The notes under the pieces are model-generated. The model ran no database searches, had not been told where the DNA came from, and saw nothing but the letters and a program-made list of their open reading frames with translations. From Maribacter sp. HTCC2170 (GTDB lineage: Bacteria > Bacteroidota > Bacteroidia > Flavobacteriales > Flavobacteriaceae), in the NCBI RefSeq assembly GCF_000153165.2, contig NC_014472.1:3344001-3408000 (forward strand): a stretch of 64,000 bases of DNA, given 5' to 3'. Numbering within the stretch: the stretch's first letter is position 1; each line of letters begins with the position of its first letter. A program made the position numbers and the translations under genes. This document shows, piece by piece, positions 52,843 to 60,864 of this stretch.

Positions 52843-54363
52843 ATGAAATATGCCTGTACCTTAACTTTTTTTCTACTTCATCTTTTCGTCTATTGCCAAA
52901 CGAATACCGATCTCTTTTTGGTGGATATTCAAAAACCCAATGATCAATTAGAATTTGTTAATGCCATTAACATAAGTAATAATGAAGGTTATGACAATCA
53001 ACCTTCATTTTATGACAATCATACAGTGTTGTTTGCTTCTACACGAAATGAACAAACCGATGTTGCCAAATATGATATTATTTCTAAAAACAGTACTTGG
53101 TTAAATGACACTAAAATTGGCAGCGAATACTCGCCCACTAAAGTCCCAAACAAAGAAGCATTTTCATCCATTCGATTGGACACCACAGGATTACAGCGAT
53201 TGTACAGTTATGATTCCGAAAACGGAAATTCAACCGAACTGATCAAAGACCTAAAAATTGGATATCATTTATGGTACGCCCCAGATATGTTGATTGCCAC
53301 GGTTTTAATTGAAAATAGAATGGATTTAATCGTAATCAATTTAAAAGATAACTTACACCAAACTGTGTACGAAAAAGTGGGAAGATCATTGCACAAAATC
53401 CCCAATTCCAAATTAATAAGTTTTGTGATGATTGGGGACAAGACAAATGTGCTCATGTCTTACGATATTGAATCTGGAGAAGCCAAAAAAATCATCAACC
53501 TCACTCCAAAATCGCAGGACGTATGTTGGTTGAATGATGGAACACTTTTAACTGGTTATGGTAAAACCTTATTAAAATTCAATCCTAAAACGGATGAAAA
53601 TTGGAACAACATTGCCCATTTCACGAATAAGAACATCAATAATATCAGTAGAATGGCGGCAAACAGTGACAATTCTAAATTGGTGTTGGTCGCTGAGGAA
53701 TCCCCAGAATATATAGTACAAAAACAAGTGGAAACTTTTAACAGCGGAAATCTTGATGCCTTCGTCTCTTGCTATTCAGAAAATGTACTGGTACGAAGAT
53801 TCCCAAATGACACTATATCTTTGGGAAAGAAAAGAATGAAAGCAGGCTATGAGCGGTTTTTTAGTAAGAATCCCAACTCCAAAGTTAAAGTCTTAAAGCG
53901 TATTATATTGAACAACACAGTAATAGATGAGGAATTAGCTACTGTGTCAGGCAAATCACATAAACAAGTTGCTATTTACGAAGTAGCAAACGGAAGAATA
54001 TCCAGCATGACATTCATTCATGACAATCCTACCAAAACAGATGTAGAAAAAGTAGTGCAAGACCAATTGGATGCCTACAATGCGAGAGATATTGAATCGT
54101 TTTCAAACACATATTCCGACGATGTTAAGGTTTACAATTTCCCTAATGAATTGCGATTTGAAGGAATTAACAAAATGAGAGAGCAATATGGACCATTTTT
54201 TGAGTCCACACCAGATTTGCATTGCGAAATTAAAAATCGCATGATAATAGGAAACAAAATCATTGATGAAGAACTTGTCACTATGGACGGAAACAATTTT
54301 AGTGCCATTGCAATCTACGAAATAGAAAACGGCAAAATTGTTAAAGTCACCTTTGTTCGTTAA
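52843..54363 (+). CDS. Exported beta-propeller (PD40/TolB-like) protein with two NTF2-like domains
   Basis: I start the gene at ATG 52843, which gives a signal peptide (MKYACTLTFFLLHLFVYCQ); a TTG at 52786 would add 19 residues and overlap the otsAB stop. The N-terminal 285 residues form WD40/PD40-like blades (YDNQPSFYDNHTVLFASTRN, EYSPTKVPN, SYDIESGEAKKI). Two tandem SnoaL/NTF2-like domains follow (about 290-392 and 400-506), each with the pattern FPN...G..M...Y..FF...IDEEL. NTF2 folds bind small ligands or act as scaffolds. The function is unknown, and this domain combination is not one I recognise. Confidence 0.75.
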   Translation: MKYACTLTFFLLHLFVYCQTNTDLFLVDIQKPNDQLEFVNAINISNNEGYDNQPSFYDNHTVLFASTRNEQTDVAKYDIISKNSTWLNDTKIGSEYSPTKVPNKEAFSSIRLDTTGLQRLYSYDSENGNSTELIKDLKIGYHLWYAPDMLIATVLIENRMDLIVINLKDNLHQTVYEKVGRSLHKIPNSKLISFVMIGDKTNVLMSYDIESGEAKKIINLTPKSQDVCWLNDGTLLTGYGKTLLKFNPKTDENWNNIAHFTNKNINNISRMAANSDNSKLVLVAEESPEYIVQKQVETFNSGNLDAFVSCYSENVLVRRFPNDTISLGKKRMKAGYERFFSKNPNSKVKVLKRIILNNTVIDEELATVSGKSHKQVAIYEVANGRISSMTFIHDNPTKTDVEKVVQDQLDAYNARDIESFSNTYSDDVKVYNFPNELRFEGINKMREQYGPFFESTPDLHCEIKNRMIIGNKIIDEELVTMDGNNFSAIAIYEIENGKIVKVTFVR

Positions 54364-54404
54364 AGAAATAATTAACTTCAAACCTTAAATAACAACCCTT
54401 GAAA

Positions 54405-55736
54405 ATGAAAAGATCACTATTCCCCTTATTTCTACTTATCCCAATCTTAGTATGTTCTCAAACCGATTCCCGAATCTATGATATTATCAATGCTGTTTCT
54501 ATGGAACGTATTGAATCTGACATCACCAAACTAGCCCATTTTGGAACACGACATACTTTAAGTGATACGGTTTCCAAAACCAGGGGAATTGGCGCAGCAA
54601 GGCGTTGGATCAGAAGTGAATTTGAAAAGACTTCAGATGCTTGTGGCGATTGCCTTGAGGTGTTCTATCAAAAAGATTTCGTGAAAAAAGGAACAGGAGA
54701 ACGTATTGTTCATGATGTGATGGTTGTAAATGTTGTTGCTGTTCAGCGTGGCACCAAATACCCAAATCGCTATATTTTAATGAGTGGTGATATTGATTCT
54801 CGGGTAAGTGACCCCAACAATTTCACTTCAGACTCGCCTGGTGCCAACGACAATGCCAGCGGAATGGCTGGAACAATGGAGGCGGCACGAGTATTATCAA
54901 AATACAAATTTGAAAACAGCATTATTTATGTTGGGCTTTCAGGTGAAGAACAAGGCCTTTTTGGTGGTAAAGGATTGGCTGCTTATGCCAAAGAGAAAGG
55001 CTGGGAGATTATAGGAATCATGAACAATGATATGATCGGGAATATAACTGGAGTAGACGGCGTTATAAATAACCGTGAGTTCCGTATTTTTTCTGAACCT
55101 GTCCCACCTACCGAAACCAAGGAACAACGTAATGCAAGACGATTTTATGGTGGGGAAGTGGACGGAATTTCAAGACAATTGGCTCGGTATGTTTATAAGA
55201 CCACAAAAACTTATATGCCAGAAATGAATCCTAAAATGATATATCGACTGGACAGGTTTGGCCGCGGTGGTCACCACAGACCTTTTAATGATGCTGGTTA
55301 TGCTGGGATTAGAATTATGGAGGCTCATGAGAACTATACTCAGCAGCATCAAGATATTAGAACTGAAAATGGTATAAACTATGGGGATGTTCTAGAGCAT
55401 GTAAATTTTGATTATGCAACTAAATTAACTGCCGTAAATGCTATAAACCTGGCATCGATTGCCTGGGCCCCTCCGGCACCAAAAAAAGTAAAAATAGGAG
55501 GCATTGTGGAGCCTTCGGCAAGATTGTTATGGAGTAAAGTTGATGGAGCGGTCAGCTATAAAATCTACTGGAGAGATACTACTGCACCAAATTGGGAGCA
55601 CAGCAGAGATGTGGGTGATATAACCGAATTCACATTAGAAGGAATTGTAATTGATAACTTCCTCTTTGGTGTTTCAGCAATTGGTAAAGATGGTTTTGAA
55701 AGTCCAGTAGTATTCCCTAATGCAATAATGAGATAA
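54405..55736 (+). CDS. M28-family metallopeptidase with C-terminal Fn3-like domain
   Basis: The 443-residue protein (ATG 54405 preferred over TTG 54399) has a signal peptide to about residue 19 and an M28 aminopeptidase-like core: SPGANDNASGMAG with a bridging aspartate, SGEEQGLFGG with the catalytic and metal glutamates, NNDMIG and a late HENYTQQHQD. At the first ligand site, where the family normally has HxD, the sequence reads MSGDIDSRV (Asp129, Asp131), so the histidine is replaced. The last 85 residues form an Fn3-like sandwich. It is followed after three bases by an M1 peptidase gene, suggesting joint peptide degradation. Confidence 0.85.
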   Translation: MKRSLFPLFLLIPILVCSQTDSRIYDIINAVSMERIESDITKLAHFGTRHTLSDTVSKTRGIGAARRWIRSEFEKTSDACGDCLEVFYQKDFVKKGTGERIVHDVMVVNVVAVQRGTKYPNRYILMSGDIDSRVSDPNNFTSDSPGANDNASGMAGTMEAARVLSKYKFENSIIYVGLSGEEQGLFGGKGLAAYAKEKGWEIIGIMNNDMIGNITGVDGVINNREFRIFSEPVPPTETKEQRNARRFYGGEVDGISRQLARYVYKTTKTYMPEMNPKMIYRLDRFGRGGHHRPFNDAGYAGIRIMEAHENYTQQHQDIRTENGINYGDVLEHVNFDYATKLTAVNAINLASIAWAPPAPKKVKIGGIVEPSARLLWSKVDGAVSYKIYWRDTTAPNWEHSRDVGDITEFTLEGIVIDNFLFGVSAIGKDGFESPVVFPNAIMR

Positions 55737-55739
55737 TAT

Positions 55740-57356
55740 ATGAAAAAGCATTTTCTATCAATATTCATGTTCCTAGTGGTATTAGGACTACCAGCACAAG
55801 AGTTTACCGAACAGGATACACTCCGCGGAAGCATTACCCCAGAACGTGCCTGGTGGGATTTAAACTATTACCATTTGGATATTGAAGTGAAACCTGATGA
55901 GAAATATATTTCAGGTACTAACCTTATTCGTTATAAGGTGTTAGAGGAGGAAAAAGTTCTTCAGATTGACTTACAACCACCATTACAAATAGAGAAAGTC
56001 ACTCAAGATGGAAAAAAACTGAAAGTAGAATCCAACGGCAATGCCCATTTCATTAAACTGAGAAAGAAACAGAAGAAAGGGGATTTTAATGAGATTATCG
56101 TTCATTATTCGGGCCATCCCAAAGAAGCTGAAAGAGCACCATGGGATGGCGGATTCTCTTGGAAAAAAGATGAAAACGGCAAACACTTTGTCGCCACGAG
56201 CTGTCAGGGTCTGGGAGCGAGTGTTTGGTGGCCCAATAAAGATCATATGTACGATGAGGTCGATAGTATGGCCATGAGTGTTAAAGTACCTAAAGGACTC
56301 ATGAATGTTTCCAATGGTCGTTTACTTAAAGTAGAAGAGGATACCAATACCTATCATTGGTTTGTTGCCAACCCAATCAACAATTATGGGGTAAATGTGA
56401 ATGTAGGTGAATATGTACATTTTGGTGAAAAATATAAAGGAGAGAAGGGCATTTTGGATATGGATTATTACGTATTACGAGATAATCTAGAAAAGGCAAA
56501 AGAACAGTTTAAGCAAGCACCAATGACAATGCGGGCCTTTGAGCATTGGTTTGGCCCCTACCCTTTTTATGAAGATAGTTTTAAATTGGTTGAAGTACCT
56601 TATTTGGGTATGGAACATCAAAGTTCGGTAACTTATGGCAACCATTACCAAAATGGTTATCTGGGAAGAGATCTATCTGGTTCCGGTTGGGGATTACTCT
56701 TTGATTTTTTAATAATTCATGAAAGTGGCCACGAATGGTTTGCCAATAATATCACTGATATTGATATTGCCGATATGTGGGTACATGAGGGCTTCACCTC
56801 CTATTCTGAAAACCTGTATTTGGATTATCATTTTGGCACAAAGGCCGCTGAAGAGTATGTAATTGGCCTACGTAAAAACATTCAGAATGACCGTCCGGTT
56901 ATTGGGCATTATAATGTGAACAATTCAGGATCAGGAGATATGTATTATAAAGGGTCGAATTTGTTGCATAACATTCGTCAACTGGTTGATAATGATGAGA
57001 AATGGCGCCAGATATTACGAGGATTGAATAAAGATTTTTATCACCAGACCGTTTCCTCTGCCCAAATAGAGCAATATTTAATAGATAAAACAGGCATTGA
57101 TCTCTCCACTATTTTTGATCAATACTTGCGTACTATTATGATACCGACATTGGAATATAAAATAGATGGCAAAAATCTTGAATATAGATATACCAACGTT
57201 GTAGATGAGTTTAAAATGCCCATACGTCTTTTTATAGATGGAGAAGTGCAATGGATAGACCCAACCCAAGATTGGCAAACTACATCAATTGAAGGTGATC
57301 TTTCAACCCTACAAATAGACAAGAACTTTTATATTGAAATTAAACCAGACAATTAA
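55740..57356 (+). CDS. M1-family zinc aminopeptidase, exported
   Basis: The 538-residue protein has a signal peptide (to about Ala19), an N-terminal beta-saddle domain and the gluzincin core: HESGHEW (His327, Glu328, His331) with the third ligand Glu350 in MWVHEGFTSYSENLY, exactly the H-x18-E spacing of M1. The substrate-binding GxMEN motif appears as GMEHQ, a noted variant. The C-terminal domain of larger M1 enzymes is reduced to a short beta unit. It probably removes N-terminal residues in the periplasm and is co-transcribed with the M28 gene. Confidence 0.9.
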   Translation: MKKHFLSIFMFLVVLGLPAQEFTEQDTLRGSITPERAWWDLNYYHLDIEVKPDEKYISGTNLIRYKVLEEEKVLQIDLQPPLQIEKVTQDGKKLKVESNGNAHFIKLRKKQKKGDFNEIIVHYSGHPKEAERAPWDGGFSWKKDENGKHFVATSCQGLGASVWWPNKDHMYDEVDSMAMSVKVPKGLMNVSNGRLLKVEEDTNTYHWFVANPINNYGVNVNVGEYVHFGEKYKGEKGILDMDYYVLRDNLEKAKEQFKQAPMTMRAFEHWFGPYPFYEDSFKLVEVPYLGMEHQSSVTYGNHYQNGYLGRDLSGSGWGLLFDFLIIHESGHEWFANNITDIDIADMWVHEGFTSYSENLYLDYHFGTKAAEEYVIGLRKNIQNDRPVIGHYNVNNSGSGDMYYKGSNLLHNIRQLVDNDEKWRQILRGLNKDFYHQTVSSAQIEQYLIDKTGIDLSTIFDQYLRTIMIPTLEYKIDGKNLEYRYTNVVDEFKMPIRLFIDGEVQWIDPTQDWQTTSIEGDLSTLQIDKNFYIEIKPDN

Positions 57357-57467
57357 ATTACAAGTAGGAAAGCATCAAAGATGTTCTCCCGTTTTTACAA
57401 TCAAGCTCGAAAAGTGAAAATACTTAAATTCTATACATACTTAGTTTCATAAAAAGCAGAACCTCCG

Positions 57468-57475
57468 TAATTTTG
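57468..57475 (+). promoter_or_regulatory. -7 element for the GT-A glycosyltransferase gene
   Basis: TAATTTTG is a full consensus match; TTTC lies at the -33 position with 19-base spacing. It lies 22 bases before the ATG at 57498. Confidence 0.5.
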
Positions 57476-57497
57476 GGTTTAAATTTCTCATGCCCCT

Positions 57498-58742
57498 ATG
57501 AATACATCACTCGCCCAAATATGTGAATCAAGTAAGAAAAATTTTGATTTGACATCGGCAGAAGATCAGGTCTATTTGTATGACCTTGTTGACCAAATTA
57601 AAAGTTTTTCCATTGCTGATACCTTAAAGTTGGGAAATGAAAAAAGTAGCCCTTTGTCGTTTCGCATTGCAGCGAAAATAGCAGATTCCAAACAGTACAT
57701 TGATTCTTGTAATCGCAAATTGAAAATAGGTGTGGTATTCGCTATGTGGGGGGAACAAAATCGCCTACAAAAGAAAAGTGATGACAATCCAAATGGGGAA
57801 GATTTATTGAACGTAAAATTAGAACAACTCAATTGGCTATTTAAAGATTCTGAAATAGCATGGAAATTATACGCTGTAGATGATGGTTGCCCGCATGGCA
57901 GTGGCACGATGGCGGAGAAAATAAAAAAAGAATCTGTGCATGCAGATAAAATTAAAGTACTGTTCTTAGAAAATAATTTACCCTCAAAAAAGCCTCCGTT
58001 GAAAAACTTGGCGTCTGCCAAGGATTCCCGTAAAGGAGGTGCCATTTTATTGGGGTGCTCAAAAGCGTTGGAAGACGGCGTTGACCTCATTGTTTATACG
58101 GATGCTGATAATTCTGTTCATTTATCGCAGACAGGACTACTTCTAAGACCACATATTGAGCATGGTTACAAAGTCGTCCTTGGCAACAGAAAAGACCCTA
58201 ACGCAGTTTTGGTAAAACAAGAGAACCGATGGGGAATTGGTATTAAAGCACTGCGGCACATGCAACGCATGATTGGGGTAAGCATCTTTTCAAGGGATAT
58301 CCGCGATTCCCAAGCAGCTTTTAAATTGTATCACAAAGATATTTTATCAGAAATACTGAAGAATCCATCTGTTTACGATTTTTCATTCGATTCAGATTGG
58401 ATAGCCTGTGTCATAGCAATGGAAGAAGAGTTTGCAAAAGTCCCTTTTGCGTTTATAGATTCCTTTGCCGAATCTGCTTCCATCGTACAGGGACCCATGA
58501 CCACTTGGGAAACCTTATTGAAAGGTTTGGTAAAAGCGGTTCGTGCAAGAAATATTTCCCATAACGAAGAAATGGCAAAAGTAGTGATGGAGCAAATAGA
58601 AAGTCACCATGATTTAGAACTACTGATAAACCACTTACCCGAAGAACTTATAGATGTTGAGGACAAAGACCTCGGAGACCCTTCAATCATGTCCCCTCAG
58701 GCTATGGAGGAATGGATAATAACCAGAAAGTTGAATCAATAA
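57498..58742 (+). CDS. Uncharacterised GT-A-fold glycosyltransferase
   Basis: The 414-residue protein has a GT-A nucleotide-sugar core from about residue 75: KIGVVFAMWGEQNRL, WKLYAVDDGCPHGS, KGGAILLGCSKAL and the metal motif YTDADNS near 200, then KVVLGNRKDPNAV and DSQAAFKLYHKDI. An N-terminal extension of about 70 residues and a charged C-terminal tail are unlike ordinary family 2 enzymes. No membrane span is seen, so it is cytosolic. The product is unknown; nearness to otsAB and lack of a lipid anchor allow a soluble glycoside such as a compatible solute, but that is speculation. Confidence 0.72.
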   Translation: MNTSLAQICESSKKNFDLTSAEDQVYLYDLVDQIKSFSIADTLKLGNEKSSPLSFRIAAKIADSKQYIDSCNRKLKIGVVFAMWGEQNRLQKKSDDNPNGEDLLNVKLEQLNWLFKDSEIAWKLYAVDDGCPHGSGTMAEKIKKESVHADKIKVLFLENNLPSKKPPLKNLASAKDSRKGGAILLGCSKALEDGVDLIVYTDADNSVHLSQTGLLLRPHIEHGYKVVLGNRKDPNAVLVKQENRWGIGIKALRHMQRMIGVSIFSRDIRDSQAAFKLYHKDILSEILKNPSVYDFSFDSDWIACVIAMEEEFAKVPFAFIDSFAESASIVQGPMTTWETLLKGLVKAVRARNISHNEEMAKVVMEQIESHHDLELLINHLPEELIDVEDKDLGDPSIMSPQAMEEWIITRKLNQ

Positions 58743-58787
58743 AATATCTTCAGACCACCGAAATTTGGTTGTTAGGTGATTTTATGT

Positions 58788-58967
58788 TTAAACACCTTCC
58801 ATCTCGTCTGCCCCTTCCAATAATCCAACCAATTGCTGTGGATTGTGAATTATAACGGGCATATGTTGTGGACAGATATAAAACTCTGTTTCTTTATGAT
58901 AAAACTTTGTTACCGGAATTTCATTTGCAGATTTCTTACAAACAAGGCATTCTTTACTGGTACTCAT
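58788..58967 (-). CDS. 59-residue Cys/His microprotein
   Basis: This short gene starts with ATG (complement 58965-58967). The product begins MSTSKECLVCKKSANEIPVT, with a CxxC pair at Cys7/Cys10, and continues with FYHKETEFYICPQHMPVII, which adds Cys32 and His35; the C-x2-C...C-x2-H set suggests a small zinc ribbon. The rest is LVGLLEGADEMEGV. It falls just under a 60-residue cut-off. A perfect -7 element lies upstream on the same strand. The function is unknown; it could be a metal or regulatory protein. Confidence 0.75.
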   Translation of the reverse strand: MSTSKECLVCKKSANEIPVTKFYHKETEFYICPQHMPVIIHNPQQLVGLLEGADEMEGV

Positions 58968-58992
58968 AATTTCAATGTTTAATTAATTAGGA

Positions 58993-59000
58993 CAAACTTA
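58993..59000 (-). promoter_or_regulatory. -7 element for the 59-residue microprotein
   Basis: The minus strand reads TAAGTTTG, a full match to TAnnTTTG, 25 bases ahead of the start codon. The -33 element is weak (CTTT). Confidence 0.45.
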
Positions 59001-59145
59001 TCCTTTATTCAAGATATAAAAGCTAACATTTATCATGATCTATGTTTTTATTATACGAAATCAAATGGCTAATTTTAAGGTTGACTTAAGCTCATAGGAG
59101 CTTGACATTGACAAATCTAATATTGCAACCAAAAATCAGAAGTAA

Positions 59146-60441
59146 ATGGTAAAAACGATTTTCAAACGAGTACTCACTTTAGTAATAGCTACCCTAGTTT
59201 TTTCCTCCTGCAAATCCAAAACAAGTGTGGTTGATTCAAAGCCAACTACTAATTCAAAAACTGCAATTGAAAAACCTTATTTGGTTTTAATTTCCCTCGA
59301 TGGCTTTCGTTGGGACTACGTTGAGCGGTACAATCCTCCCAATTTGAGCAACTTTATAAAAAATGGTGTACAGGCTGAGTCATTGATTTCTTCTTTCCCG
59401 TCAAAAACATTCCCTAACCATTATACCATAGTCACAGGTATGTACCCTGACAATCATGGTATATTGGGAAACTCTTTCTATAGCAATGAAAAGGATGTTA
59501 CGTACAAAATAGGGAATCGTGAAATGGTCGAGGACGGGTCTTTTTATGGAGGATCGCCCATATGGGTACAGGCGGATAAAGCCAATATGGTGTCTGCCAG
59601 TTACTTCTTTGTAGGCTCGGAAGCAGATGTGCAAGGAATACGACCAACCTATTATCATACTTATGACGGAAGTATAAAAAATAATGTACGGGTAGAAGAA
59701 GCCTTAAAGTGGCTAGCCTTACCTGAGAAAAAAAGGCCACATCTTATTACCATGTACTTTTCTGATATGGATGATGTTGGTCATGATTTTGGACCAAACA
59801 ATGATGAAAAACTCAAAAAAGCATTATTTGACCTGGATAATCATTTGGGCAATTTGTTCAAAGGTGCAGCAAAGACAGGCCTCCCTATTAACTTTTTGGT
59901 AGTTTCTGATCACGGTATGTCTGCACTATCAACTTCTAAATATATAGCCGTAGAAGATATCATGAATACAAGTTTATATTCAACTATTAACAATGGTGCC
60001 ATCGTTAATGTTCACCCAAAAAAAGATGTGTCTACTGATTCCGTTTATAACTATTTAAAAGCCAAAGAACATAACTTCAAAATATATAAAACCGAAAATA
60101 CACCAGGCTTCGAGTATAACCCAAAAAACAAGAATTGGGGAACCATACAGGTCATACCAGATTTTGGATATTACTTTTCAAAAAAACAGAAAATCGAAGC
60201 ATTGAAGAATCTTCCCATAACAACAGTTGGAGTTCATGGTTATGACCCTGTTCATAAAGATATGCATGGAATATTCTACGCAAATGGGCCAGCTTTTAAA
60301 AAAGGTTATGCCTTACCATCTATAAAGAATATTCACATTTATCCTTTAATGTGCAGAATATTGGATTTAGAAATCCCTTCTAATATTGATGGAAAAATTG
60401 AAGAGCTTGAAGTCATTTTAAAAACAAATTATGAGCAATAA
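59146..60441 (+). CDS. Nucleotide pyrophosphatase/phosphodiesterase (NPP-type), lipoprotein
   Basis: The 431-residue protein of the alkaline phosphatase superfamily has a lipoprotein signal (Cys22 in FSSCKSK), the metal aspartate in LISLDGFRWDYVERY (Asp52) and the nucleophile threonine in FPSKTFPNHYTIVTG (Thr88), followed by MYPDNHGI, YFSDMDDVGHDFGP, VSDHGMS and a late histidine in GVHGYDP. This is the ecto-NPP layout with two zinc sites. It should cleave phosphodiester or pyrophosphate bonds of nucleotides outside the inner membrane. The stop overlaps the next start by 11 bases. Confidence 0.93.
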   Translation: MVKTIFKRVLTLVIATLVFSSCKSKTSVVDSKPTTNSKTAIEKPYLVLISLDGFRWDYVERYNPPNLSNFIKNGVQAESLISSFPSKTFPNHYTIVTGMYPDNHGILGNSFYSNEKDVTYKIGNREMVEDGSFYGGSPIWVQADKANMVSASYFFVGSEADVQGIRPTYYHTYDGSIKNNVRVEEALKWLALPEKKRPHLITMYFSDMDDVGHDFGPNNDEKLKKALFDLDNHLGNLFKGAAKTGLPINFLVVSDHGMSALSTSKYIAVEDIMNTSLYSTINNGAIVNVHPKKDVSTDSVYNYLKAKEHNFKIYKTENTPGFEYNPKNKNWGTIQVIPDFGYYFSKKQKIEALKNLPITTVGVHGYDPVHKDMHGIFYANGPAFKKGYALPSIKNIHIYPLMCRILDLEIPSNIDGKIEELEVILKTNYEQ

Positions 60442-60814
60442 TTTAAACCAGAATAAGAAAAACGCCATCGCATTTTATAAAATGGCTTATGAAGGTAACC
60501 CCAAGCGAGCGGTTGAATTGTTTGTAGGGAATGAATACATACAACATAATCCGCTTGTGGGAGATGGCAAAAAGCCTTTCATCGCTTATTTTGAAAGAAT
60601 GCAAAATGAATACCCAAAAAAATCCATAGAATTTGTTCGTGTTATTAGTGAAGGTGATCTAGTTGCATTACATACACATCAAATTTGGCCAGATGATATG
60701 GAATATGTCACAATGGATTTTTTCCGTTTTGATCGTTATGGAAAAATCGTGGAACATTGGGATGCTATGCAAGAAATCCCAAAAAGTTCGGAAAATAAGA
60801 ATACAATGTATTGA
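60431..60814 (+). CDS. SnoaL/NTF2-like protein
   Basis: The 127-residue protein fits the SnoaL-type NTF2 fold: a long first helix (NAIAFYKMAYEGNPKRAVEL), YIQHNPLVGDGKKPFIAYFE, then strands HTHQIWPDDMEYVTMDFFRF and KIVEHWDAMQEIP. The paired H/D residues in QHNP and EHWD are typical of polyketide-cyclase-like members. There is no signal peptide. It overlaps the NPP gene by 11 bases, so coupled translation is likely, although the NPP protein is exported and this one appears cytosolic. The substrate is unknown. Confidence 0.85.
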   Translation: MSNNLNQNKKNAIAFYKMAYEGNPKRAVELFVGNEYIQHNPLVGDGKKPFIAYFERMQNEYPKKSIEFVRVISEGDLVALHTHQIWPDDMEYVTMDFFRFDRYGKIVEHWDAMQEIPKSSENKNTMY

Positions 60815-60864
60815 GAATATAAAATTTCATGTTATAATCTCTTGAAATTGAAATAGGCAAAAAA

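Noticed and set aside
57572-58090. 172-residue minus-strand frame opposite the GT-A glycosyltransferase
   Set aside because: It is antisense to conserved GT motifs and contains no motif of its own.
59088-59103. Hairpin AAGCTC-ATAG-GAGCTT upstream of the NPP gene
   Set aside because: The six-base stem has no U tract after it and no clear role; it is too short to call a terminator or operator.
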